Positions 10,632 through 23,400 are shown, counted from the first letter of the stretch. The stretch is 64,000 nucleotides of DNA from Haberlea rhodopensis (GCA_907163345.1 CAJQUN010000416.1:426545-490544), one strand, 5' to 3'. Program-made: numbers and translations. The notes: generated by a model not told the origin, from the letters alone.

Positions 10632-13112
10632 TCAAGGTGGGTGATGCGATGTCGCTCTATCCTTCGTCTTCCACCTCAATATCTTCTTAAGTCTCTTGAA
10701 CTTTGGTTTGTTTGCCTCTGAGTGGGCGTCCTCAGTCCTTTTTCCTCCTTCAACATATGTGGCTTGTTGTGGTCTGTCCGGAGGGTGCTTCTTTTCAATG
10801 GTATGATCCTGCAAGTGAGAAGAGCGAGAGTCAGCAGTATCATGAATAGATAAAACAGCAATAGTATGAATAGTATGCACAGGGTGAGAATCCATACCTC
10901 CGTTATCATCAAGGCCATCAATAGCCTTTCCCATCTCCCACAATTCATCATTATCAAAATCAGAATCATATGCATCATTTATATCAGTAGCGTAACTAGA
11001 ATGCTCGTGAGTTTTAATGGGTTCATAGATATTAAATTTTGCAATTTCACCATTAGACTCTATTGTTAACAGGCCGCTACTCACGTCGATCACAGATTTT
11101 GATGTTTTCAAGAATGGCCTCCCTAAAAGAATGGGGCCAGATGGATCACCATTTTCCATGTCTAAAACATAGAAATCGGCGGGGAAGACCAAACTCTCTA
11201 CATGCACAAGTATGTCCTCTACTATCCCGCTAGGTATAACCGTGGACTTATCATCTAATTGAATCACAGTGTTATTTCTTTTCAAAGGTCCAGGTTTCAG
11301 TTGAGTGTAGGTTGAGTAAGGCATGACATTAATGGAAGATCCTAAATCGAGCATTGCCTTCTCAATTCTAGTGGTTCCTATCACACAGGGAATAGAGAAC
11401 ATACCAGGGTCCTTGCATTTTGTGGGAATGTTTCTTTGGATGACCGCCGAAACATTCTCATCTAGTTTGATCTTGGGGTACCCTTTGTGTTCCTTGTTCT
11501 TACCCGCTTTCCAAACTTCCTTCAAAAATCTCGCACATCGAGGTATCTTCATCATGGCATCATGTAGTGGAGCGTTTGCCTCACATCGTCGGAAAGTCTC
11601 GTAGAGTTCCTTGATATCCTCATCTGTCCTATTTTCCTTAAATTTAGGGAACTTACCCCGTGGTTCCTCCTCTATGGGCTCTTCAACGTCCTTCTCCATA
11701 TCCTTCATCTCTTCTTGCTTGAGTGGCATCAGTACCACCTTCTCCTCAGCTGTATCTTCGCTCATCTTCAAAGTGATAGCGCTCACATTCTCCCTGGGAT
11801 TCACCTCCGGTTGTGACGGGAGAGTGTTTGATCTTTGAGACTCAATGCGATTTATTGCTGTTGCCATCTGACCCATTTGAGTAGTCAAGCTTTGGATGCT
11901 TGCCCTCGTCTCCTGTTGAAATTGTAAGCTATTTTCAGCAATAACTTTAATAATATTTTATAACCTGTCAGAAGGAGGGTGCACAGGCGGTGGTGGAGGT
12001 TGCTGATATGGCGATCTGTAGGGTGGAGGTTGGTGCATCTGTGGGTTCTCATAACCTTGGTTCGGATGGTCCCTCCAACCTTGATTGTAGTTGTTTGGTG
12101 GATGGTCATAACTCCTTTGTGGTGGCCCTGGGAATCCTCCCGCTGCATTCACGTGCTCAGTGGATGTCTCTTGTAGTGATGGACATGCATCAGTGGGATG
12201 GTTCGCAGCTAGACAGATTCCGCACGGCTTCATCTTCCCCACATTGCCACCTGCAAGATTACGCACAAGACAAGTTAAGTCTATCAGTTGTTGTTCCAGA
12301 TTGGATACATTTACCTATTTTCTTGGCGGTTGTCCATGGCGAACATGTCCAAATTGTTGGGAGTTGGCCGCCATGTTAGCTATTAAGTTCCTTGCCTCCT
12401 CCGCTGTCTTGTCAATGAAAGCCCCTCCGCTTGCCGCATCCACTAAGTTCCTGTCACCAGAAAGCAAACATTCATAGAAATATTGAATTAACAAGTGTTC
12501 ACTTATATGATGTTGTGGGCAGCTTGCACACAACTTCTTAAACCGTTCCCAGTACTCATGCAATGACTCCTCTTGGTATTGCTTCACCCCATAGATCTCC
12601 TTCCTTAAGTTAGTTGCCTTTGAAGCTGGAAAGTACTTCTCTAGGAAGACTCTTTGCAAGTCAGTCCACGTGGTGATTGATCCGGAGGATAAGTAGAATA
12701 GCCAATCCTTTGCAGCATCCTTTAGCGAGAATGGAAAGGCTCGCAGTTTTATTTGCTCCTCCGTCACGCCAGCTGGCTTCATAGTAGTGCATACCATGTG
12801 GAACTCCATCAAGTGCTTATGCGGGTTCTCACCTGCAAGACCATGAAAAGATGGCAATAAATGAATCAAACCAGATTTGAGTTCGAAATTTACGTTGTTT
12901 GCGAGAGCAGGAAAAGTGATGCAGAGAGGTTGTTGATCCAAGTTAGGATTCGCCAACTGCCTCAAACTTTGATTCGCAGCCATCATGTTCCTTTCTTCTT
13001 CTTCCTCAAGTAACCTTGCTTCTTTTCTTCTCCGATGTAGTGTCCTCTCGATCTCAGGATCGTAGTAAAAATTCTCTTCGTGATCAGAGGGTTCACCTGT
13101 ACTCATCAACAA
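10632..13112 (-). pseudogene. Gag-protease of the Athila-like element, two in-frame stops
   Basis: One continuous 827-codon reading frame interrupted only by two stop codons, at 12315-12317 and just before 11958. First part: Gag capsid-like domain (FPFSLKDAAKDWLFYL, TWTDLQRVFLEKYFPAS, SLHEYWERFKKLCASCP). Second part: zinc knuckle CGICLAANHPTDAC, a correct CX2CX4HX4C, then a proline/histidine-rich linker. Third part: MGQMATAINRIESQ, VNPRENVSAI, and a retropepsin with active-site DLGSS (D at about codon 589) and GPILLGRPFL. All three segments share the same frame, so the damage is just two point mutations. Start chosen at 13112; a second Met follows two codons later. Confidence 0.85.
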
Positions 13113-13168
13113 ACCACAGTAGTATAAAACGAAATAAATAAAACGACGTTAACACAAAAGTAATTGCC

Positions 13169-13187
13169 TTCCCCGGCAACGGTGCCA
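13169..13187 (-). other. Primer-binding site of the Athila-like element
   Basis: TGGCACCGTTGCCGGGGAA on the minus strand, five bases inside the 5' LTR. It differs by one base from the common Athila/Tat-type TGGCGCCGTTGCCGGGGA. Confidence 0.8.
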
Positions 13188-13192
13188 AAATT

Positions 13193-14731
13193 TGGTAACG
13201 TTTATCGCGTACGCCCAAATTAACCCTCTCAAGTTAATTACAGTAATGAATGTAGTAGCGTGAGTAGGGATCGATCCCACGAGGAAGGTTATATCTTTGT
13301 GTTAACTTATGCAAACGAAAATAAAAAGGGGTTTTGAAGTCAAAGTAATAATACTACGATGCAAAAGTAAACTAATATGCAAAATTATCTAGATGAATTA
13401 ACTTATGAGAAAAGTGCGATTCTCGATTTTCGGTTAACTTTACAATTGGCGTTTACTATCTCGATCATCGATCTTCACAAATGGTTCAATTTCCATATGA
13501 ATATTCATCGTGGACGTTTGATCCAATAATCAAAGTCTCATCTCACCTTAAGTTTAGTTAAGTAGCCCAAGCGTTCTAGTTTAACCCTTATCACACAATC
13601 AATCAAAATACAAGCGATTAAGATTTAAATCGATGATAGCATATGAACTAGTGAGATCGATGAAGCTAAACAACATAATCCAAGCGTCTATGTTTAATCT
13701 AGTCAATTGTTTACCCTAAGAATTTAACAAACTCACAAACGGAATTTAATCAATCTTACTTGCTTCGTAAATTAGAGGGATCAAACGAGTCCGTATTTGA
13801 TATCTAATTTAGCTTTAAATTGTATGAACAATAGCTAGGTGATCAGTCCAACAATCATGCATAACAATCATGACAATCAAATCAGAAAAACAATTGATAC
13901 TCAATGCAAATCAATAATCAAAACTTATCTCACAAGAATCGTAAACATCCAATGTATAGTTTCCCTTAACCGAGAATCACAAAAGTATTTAGCTACTCAT
14001 AACTAGATTAACAACAATCAAAATTAATCTAAAAAACATCAAACTAATAAGAGAAGAAAGAGTTACTAAAAGGGATCACGATTCCGGCTTGTCGATTCCG
14101 GTTCCGTCCTTCGTTGTTCTTGATAAAAGTTGAAAGAAAAAATCTTTTAAAAGCTAAAATTATTCTAAGAGTAACTATGCCTAAGACTCAATAATCTCGA
14201 GTTATGGGGGTTGGTGGCTGATAAAATAGGTTACAACCTTTTAAACATGGTAAAAGACATAATTTCCTTATTTCCGGACTCCTCGGCGATCGATCGCCTT
14301 GAATGTGGCGATCGATCGCGAGGCTTTTATTTTTCAGAAAAACCCTTGAGGCGATCGATCGCTATAAAGTGGCGATCGATCGCCGAGCTCCAGTAGACTT
14401 TGGCGATCGATCGCCACTTCTTCGCGATCGATCGCTGACCCGTAAATTTTGATGCAAATGTTTCTGTCCATAGGCGATCGATCTCCTCTTCATGGCAATC
14501 GATCTCCTCCTTCAAAATTACATTTTTGCCCTTTTCTTGATCAACTTTGAGTCATTGTCATGTCCATGTATCTTCTTGGTCTTTACACATCATTTTTAGC
14601 TCGTTTTCTTCGATTGTACCTATAATTACACAAATATACGATTAGGTAGCATACGTACCAATTTATCCATCAAAACCTACCAAATCGTAGACAATTAAGC
14701 ACTAAAGATGTGTCTATTTCTAGTCACATCA
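13193..14731 (-). repeat. 5' LTR of the Athila-like element
   Basis: Right copy of the LTR pair, 1,539 bp, TG...CA. Differences from the 3' LTR are scattered single bases and short indels (for example GCGTTTACTATCTC versus GCGTTCTATCTC). It carries palindrome cluster 3. Confidence 0.93.
14285..14506. repeat. GATCGATC palindrome cluster 3 (Athila-like 5' LTR)
   Basis: Six perfect GCGATCGATCGC-type palindromes and two degraded ones (GGCGATCGATCT, GGCAATCGATCT) in 220 bp. Palindromes lost by mutation in one LTR (GGTCGATCGC at 8900) are intact in the other (14424). Confidence 0.95.
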
Positions 14732-14871
14732 TTTATCATTCAACTGAGTCAAACGAGGATCTTACATAGCCCAATCATCAAATGTTGTTAAATAATAGTA
14801 TGAATAGCATTGGCCCTAATCTTATCTTGCTTCTAAATTTATAATCAATCGAATGGTTTTGAACAAATTAC

Positions 14872-16499
14872 CTGGTTGAGGTGGATTCCGAGCTGGATCT
14901 GCACGAGGAGCTGGACAAGCAGATCTTCCTGTGAAATCAATTACGCAGGTGATGAGATATGGATTGTTCTTAAAATTAGCACTCAAGATCATATGGCAGA
15001 CAATATAATGATAAAATGAGAAACATTGCAGAGACTTGTCATCACCTTAGCTAAAGAAGGCCATAGAAATGCAAATGTACATCTTCCATCTAGCTATACT
15101 AATATATCAAGTGGGAGAATTCAAACATAACTACCTTAATATTTCAAATATATGCCAAAAAGAATTGTCAACCAAAAAAAATAGGTACTCAAATTCTCTT
15201 TTTAATATCTCAGAACATCATAACCTATCCAACTCGAAAAACTCACAGCCTCAAAAGAAACCAAGGATGATGCTAGTTCTTAATGTCAGATTAAATTCAT
15301 TGGATGCTTTTCTGGAAGTCTTGATCTACGTTTTAATTTAATATTTCCACTTTTTTTTTTATGGATAGAAATATAGATAGTTAAAAGTCTACTTACCCCT
15401 CTTTGGTCCAAAAAAATCCAAATAAACAACATTTTGAAACTTCAGGAAAAAAAAAAGAGTTTTAATGGATAAAATTCTGTTTAAGGCAAAAATTAAGAAG
15501 CAGTGAAGAGAATAAAAAAATGATACAAATGTTCATCATGTCACTCAATGAACTAATAACGCATTATTCAAAAACAAAAGTAGACAATAACCAAAGAGAA
15601 AATACCAAATATATAAACCAATCATCACTAACCCATGAAGCTTAAATCAATTGAACATACACGCCACGAAACAACAAGCAAATATTCTCGGAAAAACAAG
15701 GGAATGCTAGATTCATTTTCTAGCCTTCTGTCTCCTTTTCGAAAATGAAACTAAACATTAATTTAACCTCTCATCAATGATTGTATTCTAATCCAATAAA
15801 ATATATTTCTAAATTTTAAAACTATCACTCATTTAAAATTTACAATATCCATAATGTACCATCAACACCTCGACCATTCAGTAAAATTTTAAAACTATCT
15901 CCAATGGAAATTCAAGGAGTTGTTTTTAATAAATATTAAAAAAAAACGAAAACAGATCTAAGCATTGGACAACAATTTAGGGGAATTGTTACAAAAACAA
16001 TCCATGGTGATTGTTTTCCCGACATTCAGAACAACTCTAGCAGAATACATAAACCCACAATAGCCAGAAACACAAGAATAATCACAATTAAATTTTCAAA
16101 GCCATATAAAAAACAAAGGCATAACCATCAATAGTAGAAAACAAAATAACTATCACAATTAATCAAACGGAGAAAACCTTGGTCGATTAAATAACAGTTC
16201 AAGCAAGCATTTATTGTTAAAAAACAGCACGGATCACATCTAAATATTCCAGAACCCTAGACCCAGTACACTCGCGACCAATCAAAAATGGAAAATCCCA
16301 AATGATTAGGAATGATTGAAAACATGAACTATTGGTGGAAATAAAACCTTCAAAATTGGTTCGTATCATATGCACAAATCTAAAAAAGAAAATGAAACAA
16401 AACAAAAGCCTTGTCATAGATCGGACACATATTGATGCGTGTGCTAATACATAAGATGAAAAAATTCGAAAATCAACCTCCGGAGCTACGACGAGACAT
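14872..16499 (-). pseudogene. CHCHD2-like gene, 5' fragment (two exons)
   Basis: Two exons on the minus strand fit together: 16499-16478 (MSRRSSGG, donor GT after phase 1) and 14928-14872, giving MSRRSSGGRSACPAPRADP then ARNPPQP, and another GT donor. This is the N-terminus of plant CHCHD2-like proteins (twin CX9C mitochondrial/nuclear proteins, AT5G64400 type). The CHCH domain exons are not found. Only about 140 bp after exon 2 the Athila-like element interrupts, and beyond it lies a duplicate of this gene's own 5' flank rather than exon 3. I therefore call it a truncated gene copy. The interval 14929-16477 is its AT-rich intron and has no other gene that I can support. Confidence 0.65.
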
Positions 16500-16554
16500 T
16501 ATTCCTTTGAGTTGTTGGGAGATGGAAACGACGATATGAAGATTTATTCAATAG

Positions 16555-16815
16555 CCCAAAAATCCTCCCATGGCAGCTGTATCATGACCGAACACCTCCG
16601 TCACCAACACAGCAAGAAAAATGATTATCGTAAAAATGTTCAAGGGAAAAGGACTACTAAGGTGCAAGACAAGATTACTCACCCAAATCTTGATGAAAAA
16701 TCGATGAAGCTGGATGGCGTGAATGAGGCGGAAGAGTTTTGGAGAAAGCAGCAAACGAATGACATTTTTATAATTAAATAGCAAACACAAATTGAAATCA
16801 CTGACAATATTTAGT
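16555..16815. repeat. Duplicated segment, copy B (partner 7165-7625)
   Basis: Matches copy A base by base over most of its length but lacks a central block of about 195 bp. It starts about 55 bp upstream of the CHCHD2-like ATG. Reading minus, a hydrophobic stretch (IIIFLAVLVTEVFGHD) is preserved in frame in this copy, but I do not recognise a gene. Confidence 0.75.
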
Positions 16816-17690
16816 GCGCTGTTAATTATAAAGATTTATAATTGTTATATTTGACTTGAAATAATTAACAAATGTCATATTACTATTTTACCCTTGCTTC
16901 TTTGTTTTGTTTTGTTAATGTTTTTTAAAATCTGTCTGGATGCATCTGGACCGTTCAACATATAGCAAATGATACACATATTTTACTGACTGAAATCATA
17001 GCACATGATACACACAGAAATAATATAAGATCATATGTATTAAGAATAACAGAGAAGTCTTCGTATATTGGGTTCACGAAACAAGTTTCAAAGTTTGTGT
17101 CATTCATGGTCAGTGGAGCATTTTATTTGATTGCACATGAACTCTTTTGCATGATCTTGAAGAGAACATCTTAATTTTAATCGTCTCCCATGCCGTCTGA
17201 CCTGTTTGACACCTCTATTTAACATACATCTAATTTTACATTTATGCATAATAGACAGTGTTACAGTGAAATTAAATTGGTTTAATACAATTATTTATGA
17301 ATATCATATAGGAGATGTTTGAAAGTAATAATTGACTCTGTTATGAGAATGATCGAAACTAAATTGGTGTATGATTTTGGAGATTTGAACGCCACCAGTT
17401 ATAGATTTTAGTGAAGCGGCGTTTGATCCTACATGAGATATAATATCGTTAGAGCCTGAATATTAGAGAACAAAACCTAAGGCATATCATTTTTGGCTAT
17501 GCATAGTGAGAAATAAAATAGAAATTAATTACAATATATGTAGCAATTAATTTTCTAAAATTTATCTCCGATAATTCATGTATATATTGCCACCCTTAAT
17601 GTCCAACGACGAGAAATAAGGTGGAATCTCTACTTAAATTCACCACATACAATATCCGATTTTGAAATCGAGTACGTAATAATATTTTCC
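16816..17690. other. AT-rich spacer without recognisable gene
   Basis: No coding exon, RNA gene or clear element was recognised between the CHCHD2-like fragment and the presumed 5' end of the PI4K-type gene. Confidence 0.5.
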
Positions 17691-17699
17691 CAAGTTAAA

Positions 17700-18051
17700 C
17701 TTCCGTAACGGTCTAGATCACTTCTCAAACCCGCCAATCCGACGGCTCTTATGACATATTCTATACTCTTCCTCGGAGAAGGCAAATTTACAGTAATAAT
17801 CTTTACTGTCGAGAATAGAGAACGTTTCGAGAGATATAGATACGCAATATATCCACACAGAGAGAGACAGAGAGAGAGAGAGAGGAGAGGAGAGGGTTTT
17901 GATGGCTTGGGGAGGCAAACTTTTGGATTGAATCCTTGCCATTAAACCTTCGGTGTTACCTATTATCCGACCTCCGGATTTGTAGAAATGTTCTAAACTT
18001 TATTGTACGGAAACCGTGGAAAATCGACCAATTTTCAGATCCGACCGTCTG
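17700..18051 (+). other. Possible 5'UTR exon of the PI4K-gamma-type gene
   Basis: A less AT-rich block with a GA-rich leader (17857-17897) ends at a consensus donor CTG|GTGAGT (GT at 18052). PI4K-gamma genes commonly have a 5'UTR intron ahead of a single large coding exon, and the coding start lies at 31862 or 31898 on the same strand. The intervening DNA is explained by two nested elements. This is inference; transcript data are needed. Confidence 0.35.
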
Positions 18052-18552
18052 GTGAGTTGATTTTTCATCATTTAATACTTTGATTTTTATGATGTTACGT
18101 ATCGAGTTTAGTGTTTTTTTTTTCCCTGGGAACGTGTGAACTAAGTTGTGTTTCGAGTAATTTTTCTTAGTTTACTTTGGTATGAATAAGTTTTTCAATT
18201 TTCAATGATATCGATTATCTGAAAACTAGTGAATGAAGTGAATATGTGTTTGGAGATGTGAGGAATTGATTGATTGGGTAAATAATAATATTCAGTAAAT
18301 TAGTCGTGTATGGCGTGTATCAGCTGATTTTTTAAGAAATTTATTATTCCCTGGCATTTGTTATACAATAATGTTGACGAGTAAGTGGATCTTGGGTATA
18401 AATATTAAAATATTATAAACTAAAATAAAAATTTACGAAATACCGTAACAAAAAAATCAGTTACCAAAACACAATAAATCGCCATCTGGGATGGCGATTT
18501 CAACTTTTTATTAAATTTTTTATTTAAAAAATAATTCTTTCTAAAATATCGG

Positions 18553-19172
18553 TGATGTCATATGACATATTGACCTCCTCGGGTAAAATCCCTCAAGGGC
18601 CGAACAAAGACATATACCGAACATAGTGCACCGAACGGAAAGCACCGAGCAGGGTTTTACCGAACAGCTGTAACCCTCCTCGGTTTTCTGGTCAAAGATT
18701 AGCGGAAGACCCGGGAATAACTAACAAATTAACCGGCGTGAATGAACGTGCAATAATGGGGCGCGGATTTCTAGGACGTGTGGGGCTCCAGTTAAGCCAC
18801 GATCAGAGGACATCGTGTTCCGGATCTCCCGCGAGTCAATCACTAGGAATAGTCCTATAAATACCCGCGGATGTCATCACAGAAAGGGTTGGATTTTTCT
18901 GGGCAAAAAGACTCCGAAGAGAGCAAACTTGAGTATGTTCGGTCTTTCTTATAATTTCTATAACAGTAGTCGTGTAAGTCATTGAATAATTTTTTCTTGT
19001 GTCCAGATCATCTTGTAAATCATCAATATTTATAGTGGAGCTTTATACTGGACTAGGTCCCGTGGTTTTTCTCTCAATTTGAGGGTTTTCCACGTAAAAA
19101 ATCTTGGTGTATTCCTTTTATTTTTCGTAAACATTTAATTCTACCAAACACGTAAAATAACGGATCGCATCA
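18553..19172 (+). repeat. 5' LTR of the Tat element
   Basis: 620 bp. It starts with the 18-bp near-palindrome TGATGTCATATGACATAT. The likely core promoter CCTATAAATACC is at 18854-18865. The LTR carries several CCGAAC/CCGAGC motifs. It differs from the 3' LTR at four positions. Confidence 0.95.
18854..18865 (+). promoter_or_regulatory. TATA box in the Tat 5' LTR
   Basis: CCTATAAATACC matches the plant TATA consensus and lies mid-LTR, as expected at the U3/R border. The same sequence occurs in the 3' LTR. Confidence 0.7.
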
Positions 19173-19173
19173 T

Positions 19174-19192
19174 TGGCGCCGTCTGTGGGAAC
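19174..19192 (+). other. Primer-binding site of the Tat element
   Basis: TGGCGCCGTCTGTGGGAAC starts one base after the 5' LTR. This sequence is typical of Tat-lineage elements. Confidence 0.85.
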
Positions 19193-19246
19193 AAAAAGAG
19201 TAAAGACGTTGAAGCAGAGATTTTTTCATCAAGAGTCCAAGGCGAA

Positions 19247-20425
19247 ATGGTTAGAAGCAAAGGGCGAGGGCCAATGTCGGGGAGGGATAAACCACTGACT
19301 CCCCCACGTTCATACCCAGAACCAGAAGGGGCTGGGGAGGCTGGATCATCGCAGAATGCTTCGCGAGTATTACCTACCCATGGAACATTTAACTGAGGTG
19401 ATTGCCAAAACTGTTGGAGAAGTTATGAAGCAATTCATGACCCCCCCCCCCCCCCCCCCCTGTCAGGAAGAAAGTAAAGAAGAGGAAGAAGATTCGACTT
19501 CTATAAAGAAGTCGGAGGAGGAGGTGGAAGAATCGAAAGATTTCCTTAATCGTTCAAATGATGAAATAGATAGGGCTTGGCACCATCAAATGGGGGATCT
19601 AAAGGAGGAGCTGCAAAGAATGCGCAATAAAATGGAAGGCCGTATTAACTCGGCAAGAAGAAGCACTCCATTCACTCCCCAGGTCATTAATGATCCTCTG
19701 CCTATTAATTTCAGAACTTTGAGTGTGGGGAATTATGATGGTAGCACAGATCCAGAAGAATACTTAGCCGATTTGAGAATGCATCACTCCTTCATCAGCT
19801 GTCAGATGGGGTGAAATGTAGAGTGTTCTTGACTACTCTAGCCAGCGCTGCTCAGTCATGGTTCAATCAGTTACCATCAGGAATAGTGGATTCCTTTCCC
19901 AAATTCAGCTCGTTGTTCCTTCATCAATTCGCGAGCAGTAGAAGTTGCAAGAGAACACCCTTGAGCTTGTTCGGTCTCAGGCAGATGGATAAGGAGTCCC
20001 TGCGGGATTTTCTGAAAAGATTCAATCAGGCATGCCTTGATGTTCCGCATGTGACATCTGAAATACTAGCCAGCGCTTTCACCCAAGGGTTGAGAGAGGG
20101 GGATCTGTTCAGATCGTTGGCCAAGAAGCCACCGTCAGACTATGATGAATTACTGGGGCGTGCCTCTAAATATATTAATTTGGAGGAAGCGCAGAGGATG
20201 AAGCAGAAGAAGGAGATAAAAAATGGTGGTGAAGTCAATAGGAAGGAGAGGCCATTGGAACAGCCCAAGAGGAACTTTGATCAGTACCTACCGATGAGAC
20301 CTTATCGGGAGGTAGCCATGAATCAAATTATGCCGAAGAGGGGTCGGGGGGACCTTATGGAAGAGGAGTATTCCGAGGAGGAAGTGCCCGAGGAGGGAGT
20401 TTTCATGAAGGAAGAATGGATGTAA
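19247..20425 (+). pseudogene. Gag of the Tat element, frameshifted
   Basis: The first ATG (19247, MVRSKGRGPMSGRDKPLTPP) opens a frame that stops at 19396. A second frame (19356-19814) has an acidic region after a C-tract of about 20 bases (19441-19460, polyproline) and reaches the start of the Gag domain (NYDGSTDPEEYLADLRMHHS). A third (19811-20425) carries the rest of Gag (CRVFLTTLASAAQSWFNQLP, MDKESLRDFLKRFNQACLD) and a basic/acidic tail. At least two frame changes (near 19360-19396 and 19800) separate them. The last piece overlaps pol by 10 bases in a -1 relation. No zinc knuckle was seen. Homopolymer sequencing error at the C-tract is possible. Confidence 0.8.
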
Positions 20426-23400
20426 GGCGAGGAGCTGACGATGACTTGAGAAACAGTGCTCCTTTCCCCCGGAATAATGTTAATCCCGGGAGAGGAGTAC
20501 TTCAGCCAGTCCCTTGGGCAGTACGGGGGGAAAGAGGGGAGGCAGGAAATCAAGTTACCAGGGAAAGAACCATGAGCAATATTCCTAACCGAGGGACTAT
20601 ACATATAATTTCGGGAGGAACATCGTGTGGAGATTCTAACCGAGCAAGAAAAAGTTATGCCCGAAAACTCGAAGTGTTATCCATTAATCCAAGTCATACT
20701 CAGGAGAGTCCTTCTATAGCTTTCGGACCTGCCGATTTACAAGGGATTTATTTTCCCCACGAGGATACACTGGTAATTTCAGCCACAATAGCCAACGATA
20801 ATGGGCAAAGAATCTTCGTTGATACAGGCAGCTCGGCGGATGTGCTCTTCCTTAATACGTTGAAGCAGATGGAATTAGGAAGTATAACTGTGCAAAAAGT
20901 AAATACTTCTTTGCATGGGTTTACTGGAGAAGCCATAAGTCCTATAGGACAAGTGTCTTTACCCGTCACATTAGGAGAGGAGCCCAAGACAAAGACGAAG
21001 ATGATCACCTTCCTCATAGTGGATGCACCCTCCTCCTATAATATAATATTGGGTCGCCCGGCGTTAACGGCCTTCGAAGCAGTTGCTTCTACTTACCACC
21101 TGAAGATAAAATTCCCGGTAGGAGAGGAAGTGGGACAAGTACGAGGAAGTCAAAGTTCATCAAGAAAATGCTATGTGCAAGAGTTGAAGCAAGACAAAGG
21201 AAAAAATGGAGAAGATGGGGAGCGAGGAAGTAATAAGAGGAAACATGGACAACCCGAGGAGGAGGAGCGGATAATCCCCGAGGAGGAATTCATGAGCATC
21301 GAGTTAGGTCACCCGGCGAAAACTACTCGCATTGGATCTAAATTGGATCCCGAATTAAGGAAAAGGGTGATTGACTGCCTAATAGCTAACTTGGATGTGT
21401 TCGCTTGGAATTCCTCTGAGTTAATTGGGGTAAAACCAGAGATTGCTGAGCATCATCTAAATGTTGATCCGGGTGCTCGGGCAATTAAACAGAAGAGAAG
21501 GCATTTCGGACCCGAGAAGGATGCCGTTATAGCTAAACAAGTGGAGGAGTTGTTGAAAGCAGGTCATATACGGGAGATTAGTTTCCCTACATGGCTCTCA
21601 AATATGGTTCTAGTACCTAAAACGGGAGACAAGTGGAGGATGTGTGTAGATTTTCGGGACGTGAACAAAGCGTGTCCCAAAGATTGTTACCCATTACCGA
21701 GGATTGATCAATTAGTGGATTCTACTGCGGGACATGAGCTGTTATGTCTTATGAATGCTTATCAGGGATATCATCAAATCCCCTTAGCCCGCGAGGATCA
21801 GTCCAAGGTTAGCTTTGTCACAGCGGGAGGAACTTTTTGTTATATCGTTATGCCCTTCGGATTAAAAAATGCTGGGGCTACTTATCAGAGACTGATGGAT
21901 AAGATGTTCAAAGATCAAATAGGACGGAACGTGGAGGTTTATGTGGATGACGTCCTGATCAAAAGCAAGAAGGCCCAAAATCTGATAGAGGATATGGAGG
22001 AAGTCTTTGCCACTTTAAGAAAATTTGGCATGAAGTTAAATCCTGCCAAATGTACCTTCGGAATTCATAGTGGAAAATTCTTGGGGTACATGGTGACAGA
22101 GAGAGGTGTGGAAGCTAACCCTGAGAAAATCCGAGCAATCCAAGAAATGAACCCTCCTCGGACCCTGAACGAAGTGCAAAGGTTAGCAGGAAGAATTGCA
22201 GCGCTTAGTCGATTCATATCTAGATCGGCTGACAGGAGTTTGCCTTTCTTTAAGGCCTTAAGGCGAGGAATCCAGTTTGAATGGGACGATCAGTGCCAGT
22301 GGGCTTTCGAAGATTTGAAAGAATATCTAGCGCAGTTACCCTTGATGAATAAACCCGAACACAATGAGACCCTCCTCGTCTACTTGTCGGTAACCGAGGA
22401 AGTTATCAGCTCGGTGTTAATTCAAGAGAAATGTGGGCAGCAACAACCGGTATATTATGTCAGCCGAGCTTTGCAAGGAGCTGAACAAAGATACCCAGAA
22501 ATTGAAAAGTTAGCTTTGGCTCTGGTGATCACTGCAAGAAGACTTCGGCCTTATTTTCTATCTCACCCTATCATGGTGGTAACGAGCACTCCCTTAGGAA
22601 GGCTCTTGTCAAAAGCTGAAATTTCAGGGAGGATGGTGAAATGGGCCACAGAATTGAGCGAGTTCGATATTTCTTATCAGCCCCGGACTAGCATCAAGGC
22701 TCAGGCCTTATCTGATTTCTTGGTTGAAGTAACTCATACTCGCGAAGAAAAATATTGGAGCCTATTTATAGATGGGTCATCTACTCAGAAGGGAAGCGGG
22801 GCAGGAATTATACTGATCAGTCCAGAAGGAGAGGAAGTTTCCATAGCTATTCAATTCGGTTTTCATTCCTCAAACAATGAAGCCGAATTCGAAGCTCTCC
22901 TCTCTGGTTTACAAGTGGCATTAGACGCCGGAGCTCGGAAAGTAAAAGTGTTCATGGATTCAATGCTGGTTGTACAACAAGTAAATGGGGTGTACAAGGT
23001 GAAAGAAGAAAAGCTAAAAAAATATGTGGAGAAGGCTCAATTATTAACGACTCAGTTTCAGGAGGTAGAGTTAAAGCAAATACCACGAGAGGATAATGAC
23101 CGAGCAGATTCACTTGCAAAGTTGGCCAGCTCCATCCATGAGTGGAAGAACAGGAAAGTGCTGGTACAAGATCTTTTGGTCTCACACATAGCAATCAACA
23201 GTATAATGAATTTGGAGCCTTGTATCATATCTGATTGGCGGGAGCATATCATTAAATTCTTGAAAAATAGGGTGTTGCCGTTAGATCCAAAGGAAGCTGC
23301 TCGGGTGAAGAGAATGGAGAGGCGTTTTGTGCTAGCAGAAGGTAAATTGTTCAAAAGGGGATTTTCAGTTTCCTTCTTGCAATGCACATCAACACAAGAG

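Larger units (their letters stand above)
7667..14731 (-). mobile_element. Non-autonomous Athila-like Ty3/gypsy LTR retrotransposon
   Basis: A complete 7,065-bp insertion in minus orientation. Target duplication TTTAT lies at 7662-7666 and 14732-14736. LTRs of 1,517 and 1,539 bp start and end TG...CA. The primer-binding site TGGCACCGTTGCCGGGGA follows the 5' LTR and is of the type usual for Athila-like elements. The interior codes only for Gag and a retropepsin. No reverse transcriptase, RNase H or integrase is seen, so the element must have been mobilised by a relative. By eye the two LTRs differ at roughly 1.3 percent of positions plus a few indels. Confidence 0.92.

Noticed and set aside
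16548..16790. Minus-strand frame with a signal-peptide-like hydrophobic stretch
   Set aside because: No family recognised; the other copy of the segment does not keep the full frame. It overlaps the presumed promoter of the CHCHD2-like gene.
17751..17945. Short plus-strand frame rich in Arg/Glu
   Set aside because: It is translated from a GA microsatellite in the presumed 5'UTR exon.
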